Below, piece by piece: positions 26,095 through 35,440 of a DNA stretch of 64,000 nucleotides; position 1 is the first letter of the stretch, and each line of letters opens with the position of its first letter. The position numbers and the translations under genes were made by a program. Below the pieces are notes generated by a model. That model ran no database searches. It was not told where the DNA came from and saw nothing but the letters and a program-made list of their open reading frames with translations. The stretch is from Chryseobacterium aquaeductus (lineage in GTDB: Bacteria; Bacteroidota; Bacteroidia; Flavobacteriales; Weeksellaceae), in contig NZ_CAJIMS010000001.1 of NCBI RefSeq assembly GCF_905175375.1, positions 3,224,001 through 3,288,000 of the forward strand, read 5' to 3'.

Positions 26095-27897
26095 ATGAAA
26101 ACATTATTACGTTATTTAAAACCTCATAAATGGTTGATGATTTTGTCATTGGTTTTGGCAACCATCAATCAGGTATTTTCTTTATTTGCACCGGCAATTA
26201 CCGGGAATATTCTTGATCAACTGGTAACTCATCCTAATTTTTTTGATAAGGATAAATTGCTGCCCAGAAACTTAAATCAGTTTTTCTATGGCACAGATCT
26301 GTATCATGGTGCATTTTATTTTTTGGGTTTGTTAATCGGAACTGCGATGATCAGCAGAATTGCAAAGGCATTTCAGGATTATGTGGTGAGTGTCATCACA
26401 CAAAAATTCGGAGCCAATATTTTTACAGATGGTTTGCAGCATTCGATGGCATTACCTTATCAGGAATTTGAAGACCAACGAAGTGGCGAAACGCTTTCTA
26501 TTTTGACAAAAGTAAGGGAAGATTCTGTGAAATTCATTACCAATTTCATCAATATATTTTTCGGAATTTTGGTAAGTATTATCTTCGTTTCGGTATATGC
26601 CATTCGTTTACACTGGTCGATTATGCCTGTGTATGTGGTGGGAATTTTCCTGATTGCATTCATCACCAATTTACTAAGTAAAAGAATTAAAAACATTCAG
26701 AAAACCATCGTAAGCGAAACTACTGGTTTGGCTGGAAGCACCACAGAAAGTCTTCGTAATATTGAGATTGTGAAAAGTTTAGGTCTGACGAAACAGGAAG
26801 TAAAACGTCTGAATAACAATACCTACAAAATTCTCGGACTTGAATTGAAGAAGGTGAAAAGCATTCGTTCTTTAAGTTTTATCCAGGGCACGATGGTGAA
26901 TTTTCTGCAGCAATTGATCACCCTTACCCTTTTATATCTTATTTTCAGGAATATTGTAACTCCCGGACAATATTTATCATTAATGTTTTACGGTTTCTTT
27001 ATTTTCGGACCGATGCAGGAAATCGGAAACATCATTATCTCTTATCGTGAAGCTGAAGCATCACTGCATAATTTTGATACCTTAATGAAAAAACCTGCGG
27101 AGGAGAAACCACATACACCAAAACAGATTGGTGCGGTAGAAAAATTAGTATTCAACAAGGTTGCTTTCCAGCATCAGACTGCTTCGTATAAAGCATTAAA
27201 CGATATTTCATTTGAAGTGAAAAACGGAGAAACAATCGCTTTTGTGGGACCGAGCGGTTCAGGGAAAAGTACATTGGTGAAATTGCTGGTGGGATTGTAT
27301 CGTCCGAAAGAAGGTTCAATTTTTTACAACAATGTTAATGGAAATGAATTTGATTTTGATGAACTGAGAAATCAGATTGGTTTTGTAACGCAGGACACGC
27401 AACTTTTTGCGGGAACCATCAAAGAAAATTTACTGTTCGTCAACCCAAACGCTACAGATGAAGATTTAGATTTAGCTTTAAAAAAATCCAGCGCAACGGC
27501 ACTGATCGAAAGAGCAGAAAAAGGAATCGATACCGTCATCGGCGAGGGCGGATTAAAACTAAGCGGTGGTGAAAAACAAAGAATTGCCATTGCCAGAGCT
27601 TTGTTGAGAAAGCCTAATTTATTGATTTTTGACGAAGCAACTTCTGCATTAGACAGCATTACCGAAGAAGAAATAACATCTACCATCAAAGAAATCTCTG
27701 AAGAAAAGGAACAGATTACCGTTTTGATTGCTCACCGATTGAGTACCATCATGCACGCAGACCGTATTTATGTTTTAGAACGTGGAAAGGTGATAGAAAC
27801 CGGTTCACATGAAAATCTTCTGGATCTTAAAGGATTGTATTATGCCATGTGGAGACAGCAGATTGGGGAAAGAAAGGTGATAAAACCAGTAAGTTAA
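26095..27897 (+). CDS. ABC exporter half-transporter (fused membrane and ATPase domains)
   Basis: 600 residues. Six membrane helices occupy roughly residues 1-320 (LMILSLVLATINQVFSLF, FYFLGLLIGTAMISRIA, IIFVSVYAIRL). The ATPase follows: Walker A VGPSGSGKSTLVK, Q-loop FVTQDTQLF, signature LSGGEKQRIAIARALL, Walker B LLIFDEATSALD and the His switch IAHRLSTI. It would act as a homodimer in the inner membrane. This MsbA/LmrA-like type exports lipids, drugs or peptides; the substrate cannot be told. The gene for a small secreted protein follows 7 bases downstream. Confidence 0.93.
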   Translation: MKTLLRYLKPHKWLMILSLVLATINQVFSLFAPAITGNILDQLVTHPNFFDKDKLLPRNLNQFFYGTDLYHGAFYFLGLLIGTAMISRIAKAFQDYVVSVITQKFGANIFTDGLQHSMALPYQEFEDQRSGETLSILTKVREDSVKFITNFINIFFGILVSIIFVSVYAIRLHWSIMPVYVVGIFLIAFITNLLSKRIKNIQKTIVSETTGLAGSTTESLRNIEIVKSLGLTKQEVKRLNNNTYKILGLELKKVKSIRSLSFIQGTMVNFLQQLITLTLLYLIFRNIVTPGQYLSLMFYGFFIFGPMQEIGNIIISYREAEASLHNFDTLMKKPAEEKPHTPKQIGAVEKLVFNKVAFQHQTASYKALNDISFEVKNGETIAFVGPSGSGKSTLVKLLVGLYRPKEGSIFYNNVNGNEFDFDELRNQIGFVTQDTQLFAGTIKENLLFVNPNATDEDLDLALKKSSATALIERAEKGIDTVIGEGGLKLSGGEKQRIAIARALLRKPNLLIFDEATSALDSITEEEITSTIKEISEEKEQITVLIAHRLSTIMHADRIYVLERGKVIETGSHENLLDLKGLYYAMWRQQIGERKVIKPVS

Positions 27898-27904
27898 GGA
27901 TATA

Positions 27905-28414
27905 ATGATAAAAAAAATCATAACCGCTGCCGTGATTATTTTTTCCATTTCTATTTATGGTCAGAATAATCCTTTTACTAGACTATTATTAGATAAAGTT
28001 ATTATCTATGATTTTGAAGGAGGAAAAGGATCAGAAAATCTACACATCATTGACAATAATGGAAAGCTATCTGAAACTGTGAAAAAGAAAGTCATACTTG
28101 ATCAAAAAACGATAGAAACTTTAAGTATGAAACTTGAAAGCAAGCAATCTTATGGAGCAGGAACTGCATCGTGTTTTGTTCCTCATTTCGGAATTGTCTA
28201 TTATTTAAAGAATAAACCGGTTGCGCATATTTCAGTTTGTATGGATTGTAACAGGTTAATTTCCAGCAAAAATATTATGGCACAAAATCAAGGCAAAACA
28301 GGAAGCGGAAAAGATTCATATTATTTACTAGAGGGTATGAGTAAATCGTTTAGAAGTTTTCTCAATGGATTACTAAAGAAATATAAATTTTCTCACCAAG
28401 TAAAAAACTCATAG
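27905..28414 (+). CDS. Secreted hypothetical protein
   Basis: 169 residues with a signal peptide (MIKKIITAAVIIFSISIYGQ). The mature part contains a Cys-rich patch (GTASCFVPHFGIVYYLKN, HISVCMDCNRLISSK) with C-x-x-C near residue 113 that could be a redox or metal site. No family is recognised. It begins 7 bases after the ABC exporter stop, so it is probably co-transcribed, and ends before a strong terminator. A role linked to the exporter is inference. Confidence 0.65.
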   Translation: MIKKIITAAVIIFSISIYGQNNPFTRLLLDKVIIYDFEGGKGSENLHIIDNNGKLSETVKKKVILDQKTIETLSMKLESKQSYGAGTASCFVPHFGIVYYLKNKPVAHISVCMDCNRLISSKNIMAQNQGKTGSGKDSYYLLEGMSKSFRSFLNGLLKKYKFSHQVKNS

Positions 28415-28438
28415 TGTAAACAATTATTTATAAATCAC

Positions 28439-28466
28439 AAAAGCCGTCTCGTGAGAGACGGCTTTT
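28439..28466. terminator. Bidirectional terminator
   Basis: AAAAGCCGTCTC and GAGACGGCTTTT form a 12-bp perfect stem with a GTGA loop, between convergent genes. Confidence 0.88.
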
Positions 28467-28486
28467 AAATTTTATATAAATCCAGA

Positions 28487-29569
28487 TTAGGGAACTTTTA
28501 CCAATTCCACATCAAAAATCAACCATGCATTTGGCGGGATCACTCCTCCTGCTCCGTTTGCACCGTATCCCATTGCTGGCGGAATCAATAAAGTAGCAGT
28601 TTCACCTTCTTTTAATAATAAGATACCTTCGTCCCATCCTTTGATTACTCTACCTGTTCCTACAGGAAATTCAAGAGGTTCATTTCTTTTGAATGAAGAA
28701 TCAAACTCGGTTCCGTTGGTCAATTTTCCTGCGTAGTGTACAGAAACATTATCACCAGCTTTTGGAGCTTTACCTTCAGTCTTTTTAGTGATTTTATAGT
28801 ACAAACCAGATTCTGTAACCGTCATTCCAGCTTTAAGATCTTCGATCGCTTTCTTTGCATCAGCTTCAGCTTTTTCAGCCATTGCCTTGTTATTGGCAGC
28901 GATTTTAGATTTACCTTCGTTGAAAGTTTTTGCAGCATCGTATCCTTTGTACTCGTCACCTTTGCTGAAAATGCTCACTTTCTCCAAAACGATATCTGTT
29001 TTAGGTTTATCCTGAGCACCTTTTTCTACATTAGCAATTGCGTCGATCACATCATCACCTTTTACTACTTCTCCAAAGATCGTATGTCTACCGTCTAACC
29101 AAGGAGTAGCAATTTCAGTAATGAAAAACTGAGAACCATTGGTATTGGGTCCTGAGTTAGCCATTGATAAAATACCTTTTCCTGTATGTTTAAGATCGTT
29201 TTTCTCGTCTTCAAATTTATATCCGGGATCTCCCATTCCTGTTCCCTGAGGATCTCCTCCCTGAATCATGAAATCTTTGATCACTCTGTGGAAGATGGTT
29301 CCGTCATAGAAAGGAACCCCTTTAGCCTTCGCTTTGTTATCAATTTTACCTTCAGCAAGACCAACAAAGTTAGCCACAGTCACCGGTGATTTTTTGTCTT
29401 CAAACTTTACAATCAAGTTACCTTTTGTAGTTTGAAGATTGGCGTAAAGTCCGTCTTTAAGCCCTTCGTAAGTTTCTTTGTCTACGTTCATTTTCTTATA
29501 AATTGGTGTACAACTCAGCAGCGAAACGCTTGCAGCTGCCAAGATTATATTTTTGTTAAACAATTTCAT
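28487..29569 (-). CDS. Fused cyclophilin-FKBP peptidyl-prolyl isomerase lipoprotein
   Basis: 360 residues. Lipoprotein signal MKLFNKNIILAAASVSLLSC. Domain one, residues about 40-205, is a cyclophilin (GTIFHRVIKDFMIQGGDP, NGSQFFITEIATPWLDGRHTIFGEV). A Lys/Ala-rich linker follows (AEKAEADAKKAIEDLK). Domain two, residues about 250-360, is an FKBP (VSVHYAGKLTNGTEFDSS, PVGTGRVIKGWDEGI, PPAMGYGANGAGGVIPPNAWLIFDVELVKV). Two unrelated proline isomerase folds in one chain suggests a role in folding exported proteins. It starts one base after the gldI-like gene stop. Confidence 0.93.
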   Translation of the reverse strand: MKLFNKNIILAAASVSLLSCTPIYKKMNVDKETYEGLKDGLYANLQTTKGNLIVKFEDKKSPVTVANFVGLAEGKIDNKAKAKGVPFYDGTIFHRVIKDFMIQGGDPQGTGMGDPGYKFEDEKNDLKHTGKGILSMANSGPNTNGSQFFITEIATPWLDGRHTIFGEVVKGDDVIDAIANVEKGAQDKPKTDIVLEKVSIFSKGDEYKGYDAAKTFNEGKSKIAANNKAMAEKAEADAKKAIEDLKAGMTVTESGLYYKITKKTEGKAPKAGDNVSVHYAGKLTNGTEFDSSFKRNEPLEFPVGTGRVIKGWDEGILLLKEGETATLLIPPAMGYGANGAGGVIPPNAWLIFDVELVKVP

Positions 29570-29570
29570 T

Positions 29571-30083
29571 TTATAGAACTTTTAATTTTATAATTAAAGG
29601 AATATCGTTATCTATTTTATTTTCGTCTCCGAAAGTTCCGTACGCCAGTGATGATGGTACAAGCAATGTCACTTCTTCTCCATCTTCCATATATCTGAGG
29701 GCGTTTTCTACAGCTTTCAACTCATCAAAATGTCCGAATCTTGCGTTATTTCTTTCGATCGATTTGTCATAGATTTTAGTCTGATCAAAATCATACAGAT
29801 CATAAGAATAGGAAACCGGAGTATCATCTGCTCTTCGTTGTCTTTTGTCGAAATTCTCTACGGTCGTCCAATAATTAAGCTGTGTAGGATAGAATTTAAT
29901 ATCCTGTCCGTTTACCCAATCCTGAATCTGTTGTCTTTCCAAAGTATTCAGATTTTTCATGCGATTTTTAGATACATCCAGATCACTTTGATTAAGGACA
30001 CCACCCACCGGAGGATGAACCTGAGGTGCATTTCTTTTACAACTTAAAAGACCGAATATTGAAATGAGGAGTATTTTTTTCAT
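29571..30083 (-). CDS. gldI: FKBP-type isomerase lipoprotein, GldI-like
   Basis: 170 residues. Lipobox LLSC at residue 15. The FKBP-like part has DTPVSYSYDLYDFDQTKIYD, VENALRYMEDGEEVTLLVPSSLAYGTFGDENKIDNDIPLIIKLKVL. The length, N-terminal RNAPQVHPP segment and pairing with a second isomerase match GldI, a lipoprotein linked to gliding motility and type IX secretion in Flavobacteriia. It is co-transcribed with the cyclophilin-FKBP gene (1-base spacing). The gldI name rests on recalled family features. Confidence 0.75.
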   Translation of the reverse strand: MKKILLISIFGLLSCKRNAPQVHPPVGGVLNQSDLDVSKNRMKNLNTLERQQIQDWVNGQDIKFYPTQLNYWTTVENFDKRQRRADDTPVSYSYDLYDFDQTKIYDKSIERNNARFGHFDELKAVENALRYMEDGEEVTLLVPSSLAYGTFGDENKIDNDIPLIIKLKVL

Positions 30084-30126
30084 AAAACTTTTGCGAAAAT
30101 ACGCATTTCGAGGGATATAAAAAATA

Positions 30127-30155
30127 AAAAAACCAAGAAAAAATCTTGGTTTTTT
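30127..30155 (-). terminator. ilvE terminator
   Basis: AAAAAACCAAGA and TCTTGGTTTTTT form a 12-bp perfect stem with a 5-nt loop, just after the ilvE stop on the minus strand. Confidence 0.85.
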
Positions 30156-30175
30156 ATAATTGATTTAATTGATAT

Positions 30176-31249
30176 TTAAGCTGTTTCTAAAACATCTTTC
30201 TTTACCAATACTCTCCATCCGAATGGATCTTCTGAAATGTTATTCTGTAGATTCACCAAATCACTTTTCAATAGTGCTGCATAGCTTTCATCATCAGGCA
30301 GTGAAGGAAGCTGTAGTTTTTCTCCTTTATGTCCTAAAGCTTTGAATACAGTAGTTACCACAGCGGTACCAACACCCCAGACTTCTTTCAAAGTTCCGTT
30401 TTTGTGAGCATCTAAAACAGCTTGTACTGCGATAGGTTCTACTCTGATATCAAGACCTCTTTTATTTGCCAACTGAATGAAACTGTCTCTGGTAACACCA
30501 TCCAAAATTTTCTCAGATGTTGGTGGCGTATAGATTGTATCGTTAATTCTTACGAAAACATTCATCGTTCCGCTTTCTTCAAAATACTCGTGGGTTGCAT
30601 CATCAGTCCAGATAATCTGATCATAACCTTCTTCCATCGCCAATTGTGTCGGATAGAAAGAAGCTGCATAATTTCCTGCTGCTTTTGCCGAACCTACTCC
30701 ACCACTTGCCGCTCTTGAGTAATGATCTGAAATCTTCACAGAAACAGGGTCTGCATAATAGCTTTTTGCCGGTGTTGCAACGATGGCAAACATATATTTG
30801 TTAGCAACTCTCGCTTTCAATGCCTCTTCAGTAGCGAAGATTAAAGGTCTGATGTATAATGACATACCTTCACCCTGAGGGATCCAGTTTCTATCGGTAT
30901 CTACTAATGCTTTAAGACCATCCAAAAACATTTCTTCTGTAACTTCCGGCATTGCCAAACGTTTTGCAGATTTGTTGATACGTTCAAAATTCTTTTCGGG
31001 CCTGAAAAGGAAAACCTGTCCGTCATTGTCTTTGTAGGCTTTCATACCTTCAAAACAAGCCTGTCCGTAGTTTACTCCCATCATCGCTGGCGTAAACAAT
31101 AAAGGACCATAAGGAACCAACTTCACATCACCCCACTTTCCGTCTTCGTACTCGCAGATGATCATGTGATCACTGAATGTATTTCCGAAAGAAAAATTAT
31201 TGGGATCGAAAGTAGAAAGTCTAGAGTTTTCTGTTTTTTGAATTATCAT
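30176..31249 (-). CDS. ilvE: Branched-chain amino acid aminotransferase
   Basis: 357 residues, the long (eukaryote-like) class IV form. Motifs: NYGQACFEGMKAYKDNDG, RPEKNFERINKSAKRLAMP, GSAKAAGNYAASFYP (PLP-binding Lys), EESGTMNVFV, and LDGVTRDSFIQLA. It interconverts leucine, isoleucine and valine with their 2-oxo acids. Start ATG at 31249. It has its own terminator and is divergent from the mnmD-like gene. Confidence 0.95.
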   Translation of the reverse strand: MIIQKTENSRLSTFDPNNFSFGNTFSDHMIICEYEDGKWGDVKLVPYGPLLFTPAMMGVNYGQACFEGMKAYKDNDGQVFLFRPEKNFERINKSAKRLAMPEVTEEMFLDGLKALVDTDRNWIPQGEGMSLYIRPLIFATEEALKARVANKYMFAIVATPAKSYYADPVSVKISDHYSRAASGGVGSAKAAGNYAASFYPTQLAMEEGYDQIIWTDDATHEYFEESGTMNVFVRINDTIYTPPTSEKILDGVTRDSFIQLANKRGLDIRVEPIAVQAVLDAHKNGTLKEVWGVGTAVVTTVFKALGHKGEKLQLPSLPDDESYAALLKSDLVNLQNNISEDPFGWRVLVKKDVLETA

Positions 31250-31313
31250 TTCTTAAAATTTTTATGATGTTCCACAAATTTAACATAATTTTCCAAATAT
31301 AAAAATTTTACTG

Positions 31314-31321
31314 TAAATTTG
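31314..31321 (+). promoter_or_regulatory. -7 promoter element for the mnmD-like gene
   Basis: TAAATTTG matches TAnnTTTG. It overlaps the first possible TTG start at 31319, which argues for the GTG at 31334 as the true start. Confidence 0.55.
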
Positions 31322-31333
31322 AAAAAAAATACT

Positions 31334-32008
31334 GTGGAAAGAGAAATAGCAGTCACAAAAGACGGAAGCAAAACACTGTTTATCAATGAATTAAATGAAA
31401 ACTACCATTCACACTATGGTGCGTTACAGGAAGCAGAACATGTGTTTATCAAAAACGGATTAAATCTTGTAAATAATTACGAAATTAACATTTTAGAACT
31501 CGGTTTTGGAACAGGTTTAAATGTTTTAGTGACAATTAATGAATATTTAAAAACTGACAAAAATCATATCATCAACTATTTTACTCTCGAAAAATACCCG
31601 ATAAATGATTCTGAAGTTGAAAAACTTGCCTACTTTGATCATTTTGATAACCCGGAGTTAAAAAATATTTATCAAAAAATTCATCAAACAGAATGGGAAA
31701 AATCAGTTGAAATCGTTAAAGGTTTTCATTTAAAAAAGATTCAGTGTGATTTTTTTGATTTGGAAAATATAGATTTACCCCTGATTTATCTTGTATATTT
31801 CGATTGTTTCGGAGCAAGAGTACAGCCTGATCTGTGGGAACAACCTCTATTTAAAATGGTTTCGGACAAGATGAATGTAAATGGACTTTTAACGACATAT
31901 TCTTCGAAAGGCAGTGTAAGGAGAATTTTGAAAGAACTCAACTTTAATGTAGAGAAAAAACAAGGACCTCCGGGAAAAAGGGAAATGATCAATGCGATAA
32001 AGTTATGA
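31334..32008 (+). CDS. MnmD-like tRNA (5-methylaminomethyl-2-thiouridine) methyltransferase
   Basis: 224 residues from GTG at 31334 (EREIAVTKDGSKTLF). GTG is preferred because the only earlier start (TTG 31319) lies inside the -7 promoter element. Motifs: NYHSHYGALQEAEHVFIKNGL, INILELGFGTGLNVLVTI (SAM-binding), and YLVYFDCFGARVQPDLWEQPLFKMV near the C-terminus, the DUF752/MnmC-methyltransferase pattern. The stand-alone form completes the mnm5s2U wobble modification of tRNA. The oxidase half of MnmC is absent, as expected for MnmD. Confidence 0.85.
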   Translation: MEREIAVTKDGSKTLFINELNENYHSHYGALQEAEHVFIKNGLNLVNNYEINILELGFGTGLNVLVTINEYLKTDKNHIINYFTLEKYPINDSEVEKLAYFDHFDNPELKNIYQKIHQTEWEKSVEIVKGFHLKKIQCDFFDLENIDLPLIYLVYFDCFGARVQPDLWEQPLFKMVSDKMNVNGLLTTYSSKGSVRRILKELNFNVEKKQGPPGKREMINAIKL

Positions 32009-32148
32009 GTGATGTATGGTAAATTATGAATGATGAATGATGCGTTATTAGTTATAATCGATCATCTAATAAAGACTACATATTTTTAAAACTTATAATT
32101 CTTAACTTATAACATTTTTCCCTATTTTAGCTTTACAAAATATTAAAT

Positions 32149-32565
32149 ATGATAGACAAGATCAACGTAAGAGTTTATGCTTGTGCCGTAAAAGATAATA
32201 AAGTTCTCACACTTTTTGAAGAATATGCCGGGCAACCTTTGCTTAAATTTCCGGGTGGCGGATTAGAATTTGGAGAAGGCTTGACAGATTGCCTGCATCG
32301 TGAATTTGAAGAGGAACTCAATATTAAAATAGAAATCTTAGAACATCTCTACACTCAGGAAAATTTTTTGGTGTCTCGCTTCAGAGAAAACGAACAGCTG
32401 CTTACTATATATTATATGGTGAAAATTACAAACGAAGAAGATTTTTTAATTCTTGATCCTTGTATTGAAAAAACAGAGTGGCTTCCTATTGACACAGAAA
32501 TCAATCCGTTTTCTTTACCTGTAGATAAAATTGTTTTTGAAAAATTAAAAGAAAAATTCCTGTAA
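32149..32565 (+). CDS. Nudix hydrolase
   Basis: 138 residues. The Nudix box GGGLEFGEGLTDCLHREFEEELNI (positions about 39-62) keeps all catalytic residues (G, E, REFEEE), unlike the regulator at 3.4 kb. It hydrolyses nucleoside diphosphate-linked compounds; the substrate is not predictable. It is a single gene ending inside a 14-bp terminator stem. Confidence 0.88.
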   Translation: MIDKINVRVYACAVKDNKVLTLFEEYAGQPLLKFPGGGLEFGEGLTDCLHREFEEELNIKIEILEHLYTQENFLVSRFRENEQLLTIYYMVKITNEEDFLILDPCIEKTEWLPIDTEINPFSLPVDKIVFEKLKEKFL

Positions 32566-32584
32566 AAATATTACAGGAATTTTT
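32552..32584. terminator. Bidirectional terminator overlapping the Nudix stop
   Basis: AAAAATTCCTGTAA and TTACAGGAATTTTT form a 14-bp perfect stem with a 5-nt loop; the TAA at 32563 is in the stem. It also serves the convergent DUF4294 gene. Confidence 0.88.
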
Positions 32585-32585
32585 A

Positions 32586-33293
32586 TTATTTAGATACTCT
32601 AAAATCTTTTGCACCAGGATAAGGTTGTAAATACCCTGAATTCCAATTGGACTGCAATAATGATTCTAAAAACTCATCGGTTCTGTTTTTGTGAGGATTA
32701 TATTGTTCTTTCAGATCAATATCTGCTAGTTTTCCTTTTACATTCCACCAAAACGCGCTCCATCCTCCTCTCAATTCTTTTATGATTTCAAAAACGTTTT
32801 TTCCTGTTGCTCTGTTCATCAATTTTGCGAAAACCTGACCTTCCGTAGTTGTTAAATCTTTAAGCTGCTTCTCGTATTGATCTGCAAGCATATTTTGTCG
32901 GTCTTTGATGTATTTTCTTTTTGCAGCAGTATCCATTACGGTCATTTCAACTTTAATATCTCGATACTGTTGCAAGGCTGTAAGAAACAAAGGATAGACT
33001 CTGTATAATTTTTTATTTAAAAAATAATAATAATTTTTATCCAGTTGATTGTTGAATTTAGGTTTGTTTAATAAAACCAACTCATCCATCACCACTACAG
33101 TCTCTCCATTGATTTCGTAAATTTTAGCTTTTTGTCTCTCGTCGTAATAATATCTGTTGCCAAATTCGTCAATCTTTAACTCATCTTGAGGATACTGACT
33201 TAATGGCTTAGCTATAATGGAATCTCTCTGTTGTCCGAACAGGGCAACTCCAAAAAAGAGAAGAAAAAGAAGGGTGATTTTATGAAATTTCAT
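32586..33293 (-). CDS. DUF4294 family secreted protein
   Basis: 235 residues, signal peptide MKFHKITLLFLLFFGVALFGQ. Family segments: GNRYYYDERQKAKIYEINGETVVVMDELVLL, VYPLFLTALQQYRDI, KYIKDRQNMLADQYEKQLKDLTTTEGQVFAKLMNRATGKNVFEIIKELRGGWSAFWWN. DUF4294 is a Bacteroidota family without known function. Its ATG is 53 bases from the divergent M42 peptidase gene. Confidence 0.8.
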   Translation of the reverse strand: MKFHKITLLFLLFFGVALFGQQRDSIIAKPLSQYPQDELKIDEFGNRYYYDERQKAKIYEINGETVVVMDELVLLNKPKFNNQLDKNYYYFLNKKLYRVYPLFLTALQQYRDIKVEMTVMDTAAKRKYIKDRQNMLADQYEKQLKDLTTTEGQVFAKLMNRATGKNVFEIIKELRGGWSAFWWNVKGKLADIDLKEQYNPHKNRTDEFLESLLQSNWNSGYLQPYPGAKDFRVSK

Positions 33294-33345
33294 TATTTTT
33301 ACACGTATTATAAAGAAAATTACTTACAAAAATCATTCCTTAAAC

Positions 33346-34422
33346 ATGAAATTCGAGAAGAAATCTTTGAAATTTTTAGAGAAATATTTAAACACTTCAT
33401 CACCAACCGGATACGAACACAGAGGTCAGGAAGTATGGATGAATTACATCACACCTTATGTTGACAAAATCGAGGTTGATCATTACGGAACCTGCTATGG
33501 GATCATCAATCCGGAAGCAGAATTTAAAGTGGTGATTGAAGCTCATGCCGATGAAATTTCATGGTACGTAAATTATATTACAGATGACGGTCTTATTTAT
33601 GTCATCAGAAACGGTGGTTCTGATCAAACAATTGCACCTTCAAAAGTTGTAAGCATTCACGGAGAAAAAGGTATTGTAAAAGGGGTCTTCGGATGGCCTG
33701 CGATTCATACCAGAGGTGCAAACCAAGATGAGCCTACGCCAAAAATTGAAAACATATTTATCGATTGCGGAGCGACAACAAAACAGGAAGTTGAAGATTT
33801 GGGAATTTTTGTAGGATGCATGATCACGTATCCTGATGAATTTTTTGAAATGAATAATCGCTATTTTGTCTGCAGAGCTTTGGACAACAGAATCGGCGGA
33901 TTTATGATCGCTGAAGTTGCCAGACTTTTAAAGGAAAACAAAAAAGAACTTCCATTTGGTTTATATATTACCAATTCTGTGCAGGAAGAAGTAGGATTAT
34001 ATGGTGCAGATATGATTGCGGATACCATCAAACCCAACATCGCCATCGTAACAGATGTTACCCACGACACGACTACACCAATGATAGAGAAGAAAAAAGA
34101 AGGTGACCAAAAATGTGGAAATGGTCCGGTAGTTTTCTTTGCTCCGAGTGTTCATCATGTGATCAGAGAATTGATTATCGATACTGCAAAGAAGAAAAAA
34201 ATTCCTTTCCAGAGAGCAGCAGCGAGTAGAGCTACAGGCACTGATACCGATGCTTTTGCGCATTCTAACGGCGGTGTACCCAGTGCATTGATTTCTTTAC
34301 CTTTGCGATATATGCATACCACAGTGGAAATGGTTTCTAAAGAAGATGTTGCGAATGTGATTCAATTAATCTATGAGACACTTTTGGAAATTAAACCTGA
34401 AATGAAACTGAAATATCATTAA
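33346..34422 (+). CDS. M42-family metallopeptidase (glutamyl aminopeptidase-like)
   Basis: 358 residues from ATG at 33346 (MKFEKKSLKFLEKYLN). Binuclear zinc ligands: EAHADEISW (His and Asp), RALDNRIGGF (bridging Asp), SVQEEVGLYGA (catalytic Glu and ligand Glu), VTDVTHDT (Asp) and MHTTVEMV (C-terminal His). All are present, so it should be active. Family members are cytoplasmic dodecameric aminopeptidases, often for Glu/Asp or general N-terminal residues. A small membrane-protein gene starts 2 bases after the stop. Confidence 0.9.
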   Translation: MKFEKKSLKFLEKYLNTSSPTGYEHRGQEVWMNYITPYVDKIEVDHYGTCYGIINPEAEFKVVIEAHADEISWYVNYITDDGLIYVIRNGGSDQTIAPSKVVSIHGEKGIVKGVFGWPAIHTRGANQDEPTPKIENIFIDCGATTKQEVEDLGIFVGCMITYPDEFFEMNNRYFVCRALDNRIGGFMIAEVARLLKENKKELPFGLYITNSVQEEVGLYGADMIADTIKPNIAIVTDVTHDTTTPMIEKKKEGDQKCGNGPVVFFAPSVHHVIRELIIDTAKKKKIPFQRAAASRATGTDTDAFAHSNGGVPSALISLPLRYMHTTVEMVSKEDVANVIQLIYETLLEIKPEMKLKYH

Positions 34423-34424
34423 TA

Positions 34425-34724
34425 ATGAAAACTGTCTTTTATTATTTAATTAGGAAGCCAACATTTATATCAGTTATAAATTTGTTATATTTCAGTTATA
34501 TACTTTTTTTAATAGTTTATAAATTATTTTATCCGCCCAAAATTGGTTCGGCTTACAATATGATTATAGAAATGTTATTGATCTGCAGTATCGTTCCTTT
34601 AGGACTTTATATAATTGACAGACTATTAGTGATTAAAATTAACAACATTAAATTAACAATTATCGAAGTAATTGTATCAGCAACTATTTTACTGTATTAT
34701 TTTATGTTTGTTAATCCATTTTAA
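34425..34724 (+). CDS. Small hypothetical membrane protein
   Basis: 99 residues with about three membrane helices (ISVINLLYFSYILFLIVYKLF, MIIEMLLICSIVPLGLYIIDRL, TIIEVIVSATILLYYFMFV). It starts 2 bases after the M42 peptidase stop, so is probably co-translated, and lies 31 bases before rpe. No family is recognised. The hydrophobic pattern supports a real gene. Confidence 0.6.
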   Translation: MKTVFYYLIRKPTFISVINLLYFSYILFLIVYKLFYPPKIGSAYNMIIEMLLICSIVPLGLYIIDRLLVIKINNIKLTIIEVIVSATILLYYFMFVNPF

Positions 34725-34755
34725 AATAAAAATCTAAATTAAGTATAAAATAAAA

Positions 34756-35406
34756 ATGAAAACTAAGCTAATTGCTCCTTCCCTTTTATCTGCAGACTTC
34801 GGGAATCTGCAAAGAGATATTGAGATGCTCAACAATTCACAAGCAGATTGGTTGCATGTTGATGTCATGGATGGAAGATTTGTTCCCAATATATCTTTCG
34901 GATTTCCCGTAATGAAAACTATTCAACAGCACGCAAAAAAATTCGTGGATGTACATTTAATGATTTTGGAACCCGAAAAATACGTTGAGGAATTCATTGA
35001 TTACGGTGCAGATCTGGTATCCGTACATTATGAAGCGTGCGTGCATTTGTATAGAACCATTAATTTAATTCAGAGCAAAGGTGCGAAAGCTGGCGTGGTT
35101 CTTAATCCGTCTACTCCCGTTTTAATGCTGGAAGATATTATTGCTGACGTAGATCTGGTTTTGCTAATGAGCGTTAATCCCGGATTCGGAGGTCAAAAAT
35201 TTATCGAAAACACTTATAAAAAGATTGCTGAAACTAAAGATCTGATTTTAAGTAACAATTCTACGGCATTTATACAAATTGACGGTGGCGTAAATTTAGA
35301 TAATGCTTCTAAGCTTTTTGATGCAGGAGCAGACGTTCTGGTTGCAGGAAATGCAGTTTTCTCATCTGAAAGTCCCGAAAAAACAATCGAACTTTTAAAA
35401 GTATAA
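34756..35406 (+). CDS. rpe: Ribulose-phosphate 3-epimerase
   Basis: 216 residues, a TIM barrel. Motifs: IAPSLLSADFGNLQRDI, LHVDVMDGRFVPNISFG (metal and catalytic Asp), VDVHLMI, VSVHYEAC, LMSVNPGFGGQKFI and IQIDGGVN. It interconverts ribulose-5-phosphate and xylulose-5-phosphate in the pentose phosphate pathway. A hairpin terminator follows 4 bases after the stop. Confidence 0.95.
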   Translation: MKTKLIAPSLLSADFGNLQRDIEMLNNSQADWLHVDVMDGRFVPNISFGFPVMKTIQQHAKKFVDVHLMILEPEKYVEEFIDYGADLVSVHYEACVHLYRTINLIQSKGAKAGVVLNPSTPVLMLEDIIADVDLVLLMSVNPGFGGQKFIENTYKKIAETKDLILSNNSTAFIQIDGGVNLDNASKLFDAGADVLVAGNAVFSSESPEKTIELLKV

Positions 35407-35410
35407 ATGA

Positions 35411-35440
35411 AAGAGCAGCCGGTTATAGCTGCTCTTCTCT
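35411..35440 (+). terminator. rpe terminator-like hairpin
   Basis: AAGAGCAGC and GCTGCTCTT form a 9-bp stem with an 8-nt loop. The following tract is only moderately T-rich (CTCTCATTTT). Confidence 0.65.

Noticed and set aside
31319..31333. TTG start for the mnmD-like gene
   Set aside because: It lies inside the TAAATTTG -7 element; GTG at 31334 fits the family N-terminus better.
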